NCBI GenBank assembly: GCA_035512155.1
Contig: DATKEN010000038.1
Span: 1 to 64,000, forward strand
Source of the DNA: JABCYV01 sp035512155
GTDB lineage: Bacteria; Acidobacteriota; Terriglobia; Terriglobales; Acidobacteriaceae
Direction of reading: 5' to 3'
Length of the DNA: 64,000 bases
In this document: piece after piece, positions 15,230-24,077 of the stretch
Position numbering within the stretch: position 1 is the stretch's first letter
How the letters are laid out: each line of letters starts with the position of its first letter
The notes under the pieces: generated by a model
What the model was told of the DNA's origin: nothing
What the model saw: the letters and a program-made list of their open reading frames with translations, nothing else
Databases searched by the model: none
Translations under genes and position numbers: made by a program

Positions 15230-16477
15230 ATGCGGATGATCCTGGACATTTTCGCGCAAATCTTCCGCACCCTGTGGGCACACAAGCTGCGCTCCTTCCT
15301 CACTATGTTCGGCGTAGCCTGGGGTGTGGGATCGTTGTTGCTGCTCGTCGGTTTGGGCGAAGGTTTTCGGTCGGGAAACAAGCGCAACCTGGCTGAATTC
15401 GGCGAAGACATCATGTTTATCTTCCCCGGTCGCGCCCCAGTGGTCGCAGGCAGCATGAACTCCGCGCGCAACTATCTGCTGACCTATCAGGACTATGTGG
15501 ACATCCGCAGAGAAGCTCCCCACGTCCGCAACGCTTCGCCTGTTATTTACCGTGATGACGTACGTGCGGTCAGCGAATTTGCCAGTGCCAACGGGCAGAT
15601 TGCCGGCGTGGAGCCTCAGTACAACGGGATCCGGTATCTTCCTCTCAAGCAGGGACGCTGGTTCAATGACTTGGACGATGGCCAGAAGCGTAACGTGATC
15701 GTCCTGGGCGACGAACTCACCAGGAATCTCTTTCCCGGACGGCCACCGGTTGGCGCCACCATCCTGCTCAATGGCATCAGGTTTGAGGTTATCGGCACGG
15801 TGAAGCGGATCGGCCGTGGTGACGAAAACATGACCAACATGCGCGGCTACGTTCCCTTCCGTGTGATGGCGACCTTCTTCCCGCTTAAAGGCGAGAACCA
15901 CCAAAACTCAATCTCTCTGGTCAATTATCAGCCGCGAGTGCCCGCTGAACACCTGCTGGCCAAGGAAGATGTCCACAAGATCATCGCCCGTAATCACGGT
16001 TTCGACTACCACGATGAAGACGCATTCGAAAACCTGGATATGGTTCAGCAGGCCGAGATGATGGGCAAGATCTTCGATGCCATGAATATGTTCCTGGGCA
16101 CGGTGGGACTCGTGACCCTGACCCTGGGCGCGATTGGTGTTGTTAACATCATGCTGGTGGCTGTCAGTGAGCGCACCCGTGAGATCGGATTGCGCAAAGC
16201 CCTGGGCGCCACCAACCGCAGTATTCTGATCCAGTTCTTTTTGGAAGGTATTCTTCTTACTTTATTGAGTGGACTGATTGGCATGGGCCTCGCCGGAGCC
16301 TTGATGGCGCTACTCGGTACGCAGCAGGGACCTGAGGGATTTGATCCTCCCAAGCTTGTGCCCACTACGGCGATTTTAGCCATCGGCAGTTTGACGCTGG
16401 CCGGTATCGCCGCTGGACTATACCCCGCGCGCAAAGCCGCTCTCCTGCAGCCGGTGGAAGCACTGCGACAGGAGTAA
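15230..16477 (+). CDS. MacB-like ABC transporter permease (FtsX domain), first of pair
   Basis: A 415-residue permease: an N-terminal membrane helix (HKLRSFLTMFGVAWGVGSLL), a periplasmic MacB_PCD region (about 45-280), and three C-terminal helices of the FtsX domain, including NIMLVAVSERTREIGLRKAL and ATNRSILIQFFLEGI. Such proteins form mechanotransmission systems for exporting peptides, drugs or lipoproteins. The ATG at 15230 is preferred over TTG 15224. It is 14 bases upstream of a second permease, so both are one operon; no MacB-type ATPase or MacA adaptor is adjacent. Confidence 0.9.
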   Translation: MRMILDIFAQIFRTLWAHKLRSFLTMFGVAWGVGSLLLLVGLGEGFRSGNKRNLAEFGEDIMFIFPGRAPVVAGSMNSARNYLLTYQDYVDIRREAPHVRNASPVIYRDDVRAVSEFASANGQIAGVEPQYNGIRYLPLKQGRWFNDLDDGQKRNVIVLGDELTRNLFPGRPPVGATILLNGIRFEVIGTVKRIGRGDENMTNMRGYVPFRVMATFFPLKGENHQNSISLVNYQPRVPAEHLLAKEDVHKIIARNHGFDYHDEDAFENLDMVQQAEMMGKIFDAMNMFLGTVGLVTLTLGAIGVVNIMLVAVSERTREIGLRKALGATNRSILIQFFLEGILLTLLSGLIGMGLAGALMALLGTQQGPEGFDPPKLVPTTAILAIGSLTLAGIAAGLYPARKAALLQPVEALRQE

Positions 16478-16491
16478 AACAAAGGTTAACG

Positions 16492-17733
16492 ATGTTCCGT
16501 GATTTAATCCAAGAAGCCTACGGCGCCATGCAGTACAACCGTCGCCGCACCGCCCTCACCATGCTCGGCATGGCCTGGGGTATAGCCACGGTTGTCTTGC
16601 TGCTGGCTTACGGCAACGGCTTCGGCCGAGCCTGCGCCAATATTTTCGCCAACTTCGGCACCAAGCTGATGATCATGATTCCTGGCCGCTCCTCAATGCA
16701 GGCTGGCGGCCAAAAGGCAGGGGCTCCTATACGCTTTACCCTTGACGACGTGGACACGCTCACCACTAATATCCCTCAAATCGCTCATATCACCCCCGAA
16801 GCATCCAAACAGTGCAACATTCAGTATGAGACGCGGACGTTCAACTTCAGTGTTACCGCCAATTATCCCAACGTCTTTTCTATCCGCGCGCTCAAACTGG
16901 CAGAGGGCCGCTTCTACAACACGGAAGATGAGATGCAGCACGCCCGCGTCGCAGTGATCGGCTCCGAGGCCAAAGAAAAGCTGTTCTCCGGACGTAACGC
17001 GCTGGGCGAAAGAATCCGCATCGATGGCCTCAGCGTTGAAGTGGTCGGTATCGTAAGCCCCAAAATGCAGGCCGGCGATGACAATACCAACCGCTTGATC
17101 TACATCCCCTTCACCACCATGAGTGACCTTAAGGACACACACTACCTCGACTCCATCTGGTTCAACTATGAGACCCCTGCGTACGAAAGGCTGGAACATT
17201 CCGTTCGCGCCGTGATGGCCATCGAGCACAAATTCAATCCGACCGATCGCCGCGCCATACTCGTCTTTAACCTCATGGAACAGGTTCACCTCTTTGAACT
17301 GGTTACGCTCGGCCTGACGATTCTGTTGGGTTTCATCGGAACGCTTACGTTGGGCATTGGCGGGGTCGGACTCATGAACATCATGCTGGTCTCGGTAACC
17401 CAGCGAACCCGTGAGATCGGGGTGGAAAAAGCGCTGGGCGCGCGCAAGAGACATATCCTCTTTCAGTTTCTGGCCGAATCTCTGACCATCACTTTCATCG
17501 GTGGCGCGCTGGGAATTATCCTGGCTTATGGAGTTTCGCTTTCCGTCGGTAGGCTCACTCTATACAGCGCCATGGCGAAGAATGCGGAAGGCGGCGACGT
17601 CCGCCTGATTATCGCTCCGAGCACTCTGATCGTGGCCACGCTTATCCTCGCTGCGGTGGGGCTGGTGAGCGGTATGGTGCCTGCCGTCCGCGCCTCGCGT
17701 CTGGATCCCATCGAGGCTCTGCGCTACGAGTAG
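16492..17733 (+). CDS. MacB-like ABC transporter permease, second of pair
   Basis: A 413-residue paralogue of the preceding gene with the same layout: N-terminal helix (RRRTALTMLGMAWGIATVVL), periplasmic MacB_PCD region with VAVIGSEAKEKLFSGRNALG, and C-terminal FtsX helices with NIMLVSVTQRTREIGVEKAL and the closing motif PAVRASRLDPIEALRYE. The two proteins probably form a heterodimer in the membrane; the ATPase must come from elsewhere in the genome. Confidence 0.9.
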   Translation: MFRDLIQEAYGAMQYNRRRTALTMLGMAWGIATVVLLLAYGNGFGRACANIFANFGTKLMIMIPGRSSMQAGGQKAGAPIRFTLDDVDTLTTNIPQIAHITPEASKQCNIQYETRTFNFSVTANYPNVFSIRALKLAEGRFYNTEDEMQHARVAVIGSEAKEKLFSGRNALGERIRIDGLSVEVVGIVSPKMQAGDDNTNRLIYIPFTTMSDLKDTHYLDSIWFNYETPAYERLEHSVRAVMAIEHKFNPTDRRAILVFNLMEQVHLFELVTLGLTILLGFIGTLTLGIGGVGLMNIMLVSVTQRTREIGVEKALGARKRHILFQFLAESLTITFIGGALGIILAYGVSLSVGRLTLYSAMAKNAEGGDVRLIIAPSTLIVATLILAAVGLVSGMVPAVRASRLDPIEALRYE

Positions 17734-17903
17734 CTTCCGTAGCCACCAGAATCAAGAAACACGACGCAATCAAAAGGCTAAGTTGATCTACAATCGCTAT
17801 TTCACCAGCAACTCTCAGTGGATGTAATCGCCGGTATCAACAACTATCGCGTACGCCACCGGTCTTAGAGTATCCTCCAGGTGATCACTGAGGAGAGAGG
17901 CGC

Positions 17904-18491
17904 GTGATTAAGCGAAGTCGAGCCCCCATTCACACTTTCGGCCTTTTCCTTTCTACCGTGGTCGTGGTTTCAGAATTGGCTGTCGGGCAACAGATCCCGA
18001 CGAACCAACAGACTCTTGTACAGCTCGCTTACCTAAAGACCGAATTACCGACGCGCAGGTCGAGCACTTGTATCGCTGTTTTTCCGGACGGTCATTTTCA
18101 TCTGGAAAAACGCTGGCGGGAGACATCCACCGTTGGCTGGGGATGGCAAGTATTCGAAGGCACGTTGTCGGACGAAAGGTTGAGGACGCTTGAACAAATT
18201 CTAGCGACGGATGACTTGAAACAAATTAGGACTGCTGACCAGCTAACGTCTGCAACCTACGAAGCAGAGTTTGTCCAAACGGCAGTGCCAAGACCTGAAG
18301 GACTTCAATATTTCTCTTTGGTGGGGCTTGAATCTTTGCCTGAACAACATCCGAGGCCCTTGCCGGACGCAGTGAAACCGCTTGTTCAGTGGATTCACAT
18401 TACCAGCAAAGAAATCAAAAACCAGAGAGGATTGCTGTTAAAGAACGGTAAGGCTGGGAACTGCGGGCTACCCAAGGCCCCGGAGTGGTGA
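17904..18491 (+). CDS. exported hypothetical protein
   Basis: A 195-residue protein from GTG 17904, with GAGGAGAGAGG as ribosome site. An N-terminal signal peptide (HTFGLFLSTVVVVSELAVGQ) is followed by a domain containing CIAVFPDGHFHLEKRWRE, WQVFEGTLSDERLRTLEQIL and TADQLTSATYEAEFV. The pattern resembles small acidobacterial periplasmic proteins of unknown function. It has its own promoter region and no operon partner. Confidence 0.62.
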   Translation: MIKRSRAPIHTFGLFLSTVVVVSELAVGQQIPTNQQTLVQLAYLKTELPTRRSSTCIAVFPDGHFHLEKRWRETSTVGWGWQVFEGTLSDERLRTLEQILATDDLKQIRTADQLTSATYEAEFVQTAVPRPEGLQYFSLVGLESLPEQHPRPLPDAVKPLVQWIHITSKEIKNQRGLLLKNGKAGNCGLPKAPEW

Positions 18492-18850
18492 CGGCAACCC
18501 GCTTCCGTCAATTGGCGAAATATCGCCATAATACCAACAACCCTCACCAACCCGTATCCAAAATGGCCGAATTCTCTCCCAATGGGGACCACCAGACCGG
18601 ATTCGCCGACACAGTCTTACGACCGACTTACTCTCCGGCCTACTGATTCGGTGACACAATCCATGGAGGATACGAAGGTCCAGCCTCTGTTTGGAGCGGG
18701 GCTAGTAGCGTAGTCGGAGACTTCCGATCCCCCACCCGTTTGCCAAACATCACGATTGCATCAGTAATTCTCACTTCCAGTTGACCTTGACAGCAACGGC
18801 GGTACAATCAGACCGGCCGAAATCGGGACGATCGAGGGCATCAAAAGAAT
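18492..18850. other. intergenic region without recognised gene
   Basis: About 360 bases between the exported protein and the STAS gene. Small frames exist but show neither ribosome sites nor familiar motifs. The right end should contain the promoter of the STAS gene. Confidence 0.45.
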
Positions 18851-19555
18851 ATGTCGCTAAGTGTAAACAGCCGTCCGGTGGGCGACGTGATGGTAGTGCA
18901 CTGTAACGGGCGCATCGTAGCGGGCACAGAATTGTTTTCGCTCCAGTCGCACATTGGAGACGTGTTGCCCAAGCACGGCGATGTCGTGCTGCAGATGGAG
19001 CAGGTAGGTTTCATCGACAGTAGCGGGTTGGGAGCGCTGGTTCGCCTGCTCTCCAGCGCGCGTGCCAAGGGCGGCGATATCAAGCTGTGCGGTGTGCAGG
19101 AAAGAGTCCGGAAGACGTTGGAAATGACCAATCTGCTCTCGCTGTTCGAGACCTACGATTCGCAGGCCGAAGCCATCATGGCGGCTTATCTGGGCTCGCA
19201 ATATTCGAAGGACAAATCCGGCGATGCTCGATTTCGCGTGCTCTGCGTGTACGATTCGGTGGAAGTGTGTGCTTTTTTAAAAGAAATTTTGTGCCGTGCC
19301 GGCTACAACGCGCTGACCACGGGTAACGTAGAGGACGCGCGCCTACTACTAAGGGCGACCAAGGCTAAACTTATCATCCTGGGCGCAAACTTGCTGTCGG
19401 TGCATGGCAAGTCCACGAAGAAGATTTTCGAGGAGATCGATTCTTCGGTGTCGGTCGTACCATTGGACGCGGACTTCCACAAACAGGATCCAGGAGAGTG
19501 CGCCACCAAGCTTCTGGAAACTATACGCAGCGCCCAAGAAACGGCTGCCAGCTAG
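18851..19555 (+). CDS. STAS-domain protein with degenerate receiver domain
   Basis: A 234-residue, two-domain regulator. Residues 1-110 are an anti-sigma-factor antagonist (SpoIIAA-like STAS) domain with the phosphorylatable Ser in VGFIDSSGLGALVRLL. Residues about 125-230 look like a CheY fold (FRVLCVYDSVEVCAFLKEIL, AGYNALTTGNVEDARLLL, AKLIILGANLLS), but the acidic pocket reads YD and the phospho-acceptor Asp is replaced by Gly in LIILGANL, so it is a pseudo-receiver. It likely takes part in partner switching with a sigma regulator elsewhere. The next gene begins 71 bases downstream on the same strand but in another pathway. Confidence 0.82.
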   Translation: MSLSVNSRPVGDVMVVHCNGRIVAGTELFSLQSHIGDVLPKHGDVVLQMEQVGFIDSSGLGALVRLLSSARAKGGDIKLCGVQERVRKTLEMTNLLSLFETYDSQAEAIMAAYLGSQYSKDKSGDARFRVLCVYDSVEVCAFLKEILCRAGYNALTTGNVEDARLLLRATKAKLIILGANLLSVHGKSTKKIFEEIDSSVSVVPLDADFHKQDPGECATKLLETIRSAQETAAS

Positions 19556-19626
19556 AACCTGGAAACCAGAAACAAGTCGAGTCCGATTGCGATCAAATCT
19601 TTTATAACCTCGTGGATCCTAGGTCA

Positions 19627-20316
19627 ATGGAACACCCGCCTGACTACTTACTAGAAAAACGTGAGCCGATCATTTCCCTGACCGACAGATTGAGCACTTG
19701 TTACACGGGAGCGGTCTACGACGTTCTCCGGGCCAAAGGTTACCCCTCGCAGACGTTGCCCGCATACATTCGTCCATTGAACATCCAACAGGTGGTAGCA
19801 GGACCGGTATTCACAATCGAAGGTAAGAGGGACGATTCACTAACCGAACATCAAAGCTTGTTGAAGTGGTGTGAGCTATTGTCTAAGGCGCCGGCCAATA
19901 CCGTGCTGGTGTGTCAGCCGAACGATCACGCTCTGGCGCATATGGGAGAATTATCTGCGAAGACGCTTGCCTATAAGAAGGTACTGGGATACATCGTGGA
20001 CGGCGGATGCCGAGATTCGGCTTCCATCGAGAGGATTGGGTTTCCAGTATTCTGCAAATACTTTACTCCGGTAGACATCGTGGGAAAATGGGCGGCAACC
20101 ACATTTGGCGAACCGGTTAAGATTGGAGATGTTGTCGTCCACATTGGAGACTACGTGTTGGCCGACCGAGACGGAATTGTCGTCATCCCAGGCGAGATCG
20201 TCGACGAGGTAGTGACAGCAACAGAAACGGTGTTACAGAAGGAGAACCTGGTGAGCAAGGCAATTTTGCAGGGAATGGACCCGGTGAAAGCCTATCTGGC
20301 GTACGGAAAGTTTTGA
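19627..20316 (+). CDS. RraA-family aldolase-like protein
   Basis: A 229-residue protein of the RraA / HMG-aldolase family, whose members include 4-hydroxy-4-methyl-2-oxoglutarate aldolase and 4-carboxy-4-hydroxy-2-oxoadipate aldolase. The metal and substrate signature is GYIVDGGCRDSASIERIGFP (Asp and Arg-Asp), with the later ADRDGIVVIPGEIVDEVV block. Start ATG 19627; upstream codons belong to the STAS gene tail in another frame. Its stop overlaps the ATG of the SAF gene (TGATG), making a three-gene operon with a split UxaA-type dehydratase. By context it may cleave the oxo-acid produced there; this is inference. Confidence 0.8.
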   Translation: MEHPPDYLLEKREPIISLTDRLSTCYTGAVYDVLRAKGYPSQTLPAYIRPLNIQQVVAGPVFTIEGKRDDSLTEHQSLLKWCELLSKAPANTVLVCQPNDHALAHMGELSAKTLAYKKVLGYIVDGGCRDSASIERIGFPVFCKYFTPVDIVGKWAATTFGEPVKIGDVVVHIGDYVLADRDGIVVIPGEIVDEVVTATETVLQKENLVSKAILQGMDPVKAYLAYGKF

Positions 20317-20633
20317 TGGAAGCCCAACAAAAGTCGAAGAAGCTGCTTCAGATACACAAGAATGATAACGTGGTCATCGTGGTGACAAGCATTCATGCCG
20401 GCGACCATGAAGTGATTGATGGCAGGGATATTACCTTCACACAGGAGATCGGCATTGGCCACAAAGTGGCGGCTAGACACATTAAAGCTGGAGAAAAGGT
20501 GTACAAATGTGGTGTGCCTATCGGATCGGCAAAAGAGGACATTCCGGTGGGGGCCCATATTCATCTACATAACTTGAAGAGCGATTACATTTCGACCTAC
20601 ACCAGGGATAGCGACCATGCATTCGCCAAGTAG
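20316..20633 (+). CDS. SAF-domain small subunit of UxaA/SuyA-type lyase
   Basis: A 105-residue protein that is a single SAF domain like the N-terminal part of altronate dehydratase UxaA or the small subunit of (R)-sulfolactate sulfo-lyase (SuyA). Motifs are NVVIVVTSIHAGDHEVIDG, EIGIGHKVAARHIKAGEKVY, IGSAKEDIPVGAHIHLHNLK. The GAHIHLHNL end is characteristic. It starts at ATG 20316, overlapping the preceding stop, and overlaps the large subunit gene by 17 bases. Being a separate subunit, it fits SuyAB or a split sugar-acid dehydratase. Confidence 0.82.
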   Translation: MEAQQKSKKLLQIHKNDNVVIVVTSIHAGDHEVIDGRDITFTQEIGIGHKVAARHIKAGEKVYKCGVPIGSAKEDIPVGAHIHLHNLKSDYISTYTRDSDHAFAK

Positions 20634-21831
20634 CTCACAGCGTTTGGAAGGATACCTTCGCTCCGATCACAGGAAAGGCATCCGGAACTATGTTGTCGTG
20701 GCCTATCTGGTGGAGTGCGCGCATCACGTCGCGCGCGAGATTGTGGACCAATTTCGCGGTCAGCCTGTGCACCTGATCGGTTTCGGCGGTTGCTACCCAA
20801 ATGCCTACGCCGACCGCATGATGCACAGCCTGTGCACGCATCCTAACGTGGGGGGAGTGCTGCTGCTTTCCCTAGGATGCGAAAGCTTCAACCGCCGGCG
20901 ATTGGCGGAAGCTATAGCCACTACGGGGCGGCCGGTGAACACGATTGTGATCCAGCAAAATTATGGAACTCGAAAATCGATTGAAACGGGACGAGCCTGG
21001 GTAGAGCAGGCCCTGAAACAGATTGCTGATGTCCCCAGGGCTGCGATTGACGTGAGCGACTTGATCGTTGGAACGGTCTGCGGCGGTTCGGATGCGACCA
21101 GTGGCATCGCTGCTAATCCCGCGGTGGGGCGGGCCTTTGACCTATTGGTGCAAAAGGGAGCCGCCACCATTTTTGAAGAGACCGGTGAAATGATTGGTCT
21201 GGAAGAGGTGATGTCGGCTCGCGCGGTTACGCCCGAATTAGGCCGCGAATTGAAGATGTCGGTGGGAAAAGCGGCACGTTACTACAAGGTGATGGGACAC
21301 GCCAGCTTCGCTCCCGGAAACGCCGAGGGTGGACTCACTACGATTGAAGAAAAATCCATCGGCGCCTATTGCAAGAGTGGAGATTCACCAATCTCGGGCC
21401 TGATCAAGCCCGGAGATGTCCCCCACCATGGCGGCTTGTATCTGCTCGACGTAGTCCCCGACGGCGAGGTGCGTTTCGGATTTCCCAATATCAACGATAA
21501 TGCCGAGATCGCCGAGTTGATTGCCTGTGGCTCCCACTTGATTTTGTTCACGACCGGACGGGGATCGGTAGTAGGATCGGCAATTTCTCCGGTCATCAAA
21601 ATCTGCGCTAATCCGGAAACGTATGAGCGAATGAGCGACGACATGGACATCAACGCAGGAAAGATCTTGCGGCTCGAAGCTACCGTGGATGATGTCGGAC
21701 ATGAGATCTACGACAAGGTGCTCGAGGTTGTCTCTGGAGTTCCAAGCTGTTCTGAAGAACTGGGACACCAGGAGTTCGTGTTGACCTACAAGTCGTTTGA
21801 GCCTATCGGCCCTTCTTGTTTGCCTGCTTGA
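20617..21831 (+). CDS. UxaA/SuyB-family dehydratase or lyase, large subunit
   Basis: A 404-residue protein corresponding to the catalytic C-terminal part of UxaA/GarD. Visible marks: YLRSDHRKGIRNYVVVAYLV, a GCESFNRRRLAEAI block, TVCGGSDATSGIAANPAVGR and HASFAPGNAEGGLTTIEEKS, with metal-coordinating Cys/His typical of this iron-dependent family. Candidates are altronate, galactarate or sulfolactate as substrate; the sequence alone does not decide. It is translationally coupled with the SAF subunit. The next gene converges from the opposite strand 12 bases away. Confidence 0.83.
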   Translation: MHSPSSSQRLEGYLRSDHRKGIRNYVVVAYLVECAHHVAREIVDQFRGQPVHLIGFGGCYPNAYADRMMHSLCTHPNVGGVLLLSLGCESFNRRRLAEAIATTGRPVNTIVIQQNYGTRKSIETGRAWVEQALKQIADVPRAAIDVSDLIVGTVCGGSDATSGIAANPAVGRAFDLLVQKGAATIFEETGEMIGLEEVMSARAVTPELGRELKMSVGKAARYYKVMGHASFAPGNAEGGLTTIEEKSIGAYCKSGDSPISGLIKPGDVPHHGGLYLLDVVPDGEVRFGFPNINDNAEIAELIACGSHLILFTTGRGSVVGSAISPVIKICANPETYERMSDDMDINAGKILRLEATVDDVGHEIYDKVLEVVSGVPSCSEELGHQEFVLTYKSFEPIGPSCLPA

Positions 21832-21843
21832 GGACCTAACTCT

Positions 21844-22365
21844 TCATTTTTTACCGACCTCAGCTTGGTGCTGGGAAGGATCGCGATACTTCACGGTTTG
21901 CAGATGCTCGCAGTACAAAACTAAGTCGCCCGGCATTTTGAAGACTTCATAAGAAACGCGCACCATGCCTAGATCCGGATACTTGGGCCATTTTTCCAGA
22001 TTGGTGCGAATCGTATATATGGTGTCTCCGATGAAAACTGGCTTGATGAAACGCAGCTTGTCATAGCCATAGCTGAAAGTATGGATGCAATTGTGCGCCA
22101 TCAGCCCCAATCCCAAACTGAAAACCATGGCTCCCGCGATCAGCCTGCGTCCGAACACCCCTTCCTCGCGTGCAAAGACATCATCCGCCACATAGGGATG
22201 CATGTCGAGAACCAACGCATTGAAAGCCATGCTCTCACCCTCAGAGATGGTGCGCCGAATAGAACGTGATCGTTGGCCGACCTCGAAATCTTCATAGTGC
22301 CAGTCTTCTGCATTCCAGATACGGATTTCTTTATGCTTGGCAGGGTCGGGATTCGGATTGATCAC
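21844..22365 (-). CDS. MaoC-like hydratase (hot-dog fold), distal
   Basis: A 173-residue MaoC-type enoyl-CoA hydratase-like protein: DWHYEDFEVGQRSRSIRRTI at the N-terminus, hydratase region with EGVFGRRLIAGAMVFSLGLG, and YGYDKLRFIKPVFIGDTIYT, as in mesaconyl-CoA hydratase-like proteins. The expected catalytic Asp/His of (R)-hydratases is poorly conserved (the usual D....N..H reads DMHPYVADD), so the activity is uncertain. The start is GTG 22365, preceded by GGAGGA at the right distance; the longer open frame upstream is an overlap with the solute-binding gene. Last gene of the IclR operon. Confidence 0.78.
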   Translation of the reverse strand: MINPNPDPAKHKEIRIWNAEDWHYEDFEVGQRSRSIRRTISEGESMAFNALVLDMHPYVADDVFAREEGVFGRRLIAGAMVFSLGLGLMAHNCIHTFSYGYDKLRFIKPVFIGDTIYTIRTNLEKWPKYPDLGMVRVSYEVFKMPGDLVLYCEHLQTVKYRDPSQHQAEVGKK

Positions 22366-22396
22366 AAACGTTCCTCCACAGTTCAGTCCTGGGACT

Positions 22397-23566
22397 TCAA
22401 TTCTTGGCGACGGCCGCTCGCCGCTTGGCATAATTTGTGTTGAGCCACTGCACCAGATTTTTGTCGTCGATCTCACCACGCAGGCAGCGATTGACTTCAA
22501 TTCCAGCCGCTTCAAAAAAGCGCACGAATCCATCAAAGCGCGGGCGAACGTAAGCTGATTGCAAAGTCTGCAGCGTGCCCGAGAAAAACTGACCGGCCTC
22601 GGCATCCACGGCAGAGTTCGTCCAAGCCGCCAAGCTTGCTGGTTGGCCACCTTCACGGAAGTAGGCACCCCGCTGGTGTTCCTCGCTGACCAGCCATTTC
22701 GCATACGCAATGGCTTGCTCCTGATTGGTGCTTTTGGCGCTGACTGCTACTCCGGTTCCGCCCAGCACGGTTCCAGCGCATCCCAGGTTACCGGCGGCGG
22801 GCGCGTTGGTGAAATGCAGCCGAACCGGATTCTTGATTCGAGAGTAGTTCGAATAACCGAAACCATACGGACAATAGATGGCATCCGAAGTAGAAGTCAT
22901 GAAGTCATAAACCTGAATCGGATTCCAATCCACGGATTGGGGATGGGCAATCGAAACCAATGCGTGCAGCCTTTCCAAAACCTCACGCGCCGGGGCGGTT
23001 TGCGCAAACGGTTCCGATTCCTCCGCGATCGGGTATCCGAGACTCGCGCTCAGGGTGAAAAACAGACTGATAGCATCGGTAGGGCAAGCGGGCGCAACAA
23101 TGACTTTGCCCATACTCTGGGCCCAACTCCCCAGCCGCAGCACCTCGTCAAAGGTTGCAGGCGGGCCGAGCGCATAGCGACCCAGCAGGTCTGCGCGGTA
23201 AGACGCCACCTGAGTAGCCGCATCAATCGGCAAGGCCCAGAGTCCATCCGCGTACCAGTACGATTTCCAGGAGGGGCCGACGGAATCCTGCTCCAAGTGC
23301 AGTCTTTCTTCTCTGGTCAGAAAGGGAGCAAGGTTTAGAAGCACGCGATGTGCAGCGGCAAATCCGACAAAGGGATGATCCACAATGATCAGGTCGTAGC
23401 GATCGATGTACTGCTCGATGGGCGCTTCGCCGAACTCCCGCAGGGTTCTTCGATCCCAATGGATGTTCACTCCAGGGTGATGTTTTTCGTATTGGCGGGC
23501 TCCGCCGATCAGCGGCGCGTACCCGCGTGGATGGTCCCAGGTAAGTCCCTTGAGAGTGATTGCCAC
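22397..23566 (-). CDS. solute-binding-protein-like (SBP family 1) without signal peptide
   Basis: A 389-residue protein with the fold of ABC extracellular solute-binding proteins: YEKHHPGVNIHWDRRTLREF, DRYDLIIVDHPFVGFA, WALPIDAATQVASYRADLL, QAIAYAKWLVSEEHQRGAYF and a C-terminal helix bundle. No signal peptide or lipobox is seen: the first hydrophobic stretch is short, and a stop in the same frame precedes the GTG start. It lies between two MaoC genes without any ABC permease or ATPase. It may have been recruited as a cytoplasmic binding or regulatory protein, or the N-terminus was lost. Confidence 0.75.
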   Translation of the reverse strand: MAITLKGLTWDHPRGYAPLIGGARQYEKHHPGVNIHWDRRTLREFGEAPIEQYIDRYDLIIVDHPFVGFAAAHRVLLNLAPFLTREERLHLEQDSVGPSWKSYWYADGLWALPIDAATQVASYRADLLGRYALGPPATFDEVLRLGSWAQSMGKVIVAPACPTDAISLFFTLSASLGYPIAEESEPFAQTAPAREVLERLHALVSIAHPQSVDWNPIQVYDFMTSTSDAIYCPYGFGYSNYSRIKNPVRLHFTNAPAAGNLGCAGTVLGGTGVAVSAKSTNQEQAIAYAKWLVSEEHQRGAYFREGGQPASLAAWTNSAVDAEAGQFFSGTLQTLQSAYVRPRFDGFVRFFEAAGIEVNRCLRGEIDDKNLVQWLNTNYAKRRAAVAKN

Positions 23567-23620
23567 AAGAATAGTTTTGCTCGCTGTGCGAGAAGAAGTA
23601 GTAGCCTGCCCTCCCAGCGC

Positions 23621-24067
23621 TTAAGTGGTGTGAGGCTGCTTTGCCGCGAGCAGAATGTGCTCGCAGTACATGACGACCTCGTCCCGCTGATTCAACACCT
23701 CGCACGCTTCCACTACACGGCCGTGTCCCGGACGTTTCGGATCCTCCCGTTTTTCCTTAATCGTGACCCGGGTGCGCAGCGTATCTCCAATGAACACGGG
23801 CTTGGGAAAGCGTAACTTGTCGTAACCGTAGGTGAACGCAACCGGGTTGATCTGGCTTGCAGTGAGTCCGATGCCGATGGAGAAAGTCATGGTGCCATGG
23901 GCAATCCGCTGGCCGAACTGGGTTTGGCGTGCAAACTCGGCATCAACGTGATGAGGAAAAAAATCTCCCGTGTGTCCGGCATGGATGACGATATCGGTCT
24001 CGGTGATGGTGCGCCCCGAGGTCACACGCTGACCCCCCACTTTGTAGTCCTCGAAATATTCCGTCAT
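23621..24067 (-). CDS. MaoC-like (R)-specific enoyl-CoA hydratase, proximal
   Basis: A 148-residue MaoC protein: EYFEDYKVGGQRVTSGRTIT, the catalytic block HAGHTGDFFPHHVDAEFARQ (Asp and His as in the D-F-N-P-L-H type), GQRIAHGTMTFSIGIGL, and YGYDKLRFPKPVFIGDTLRT. It should hydrate an unsaturated acyl-CoA. Start ATG 24067, ten bases past the stop of the IclR gene; the open frame extends upstream within iclR but carries no homology. It is a paralogue of the distal MaoC gene, sharing the YGYDKLRF.KPVFIGDT segment. Confidence 0.84.
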   Translation of the reverse strand: MTEYFEDYKVGGQRVTSGRTITETDIVIHAGHTGDFFPHHVDAEFARQTQFGQRIAHGTMTFSIGIGLTASQINPVAFTYGYDKLRFPKPVFIGDTLRTRVTIKEKREDPKRPGHGRVVEACEVLNQRDEVVMYCEHILLAAKQPHTT

Positions 24068-24077
24068 AGTCGCGCCA

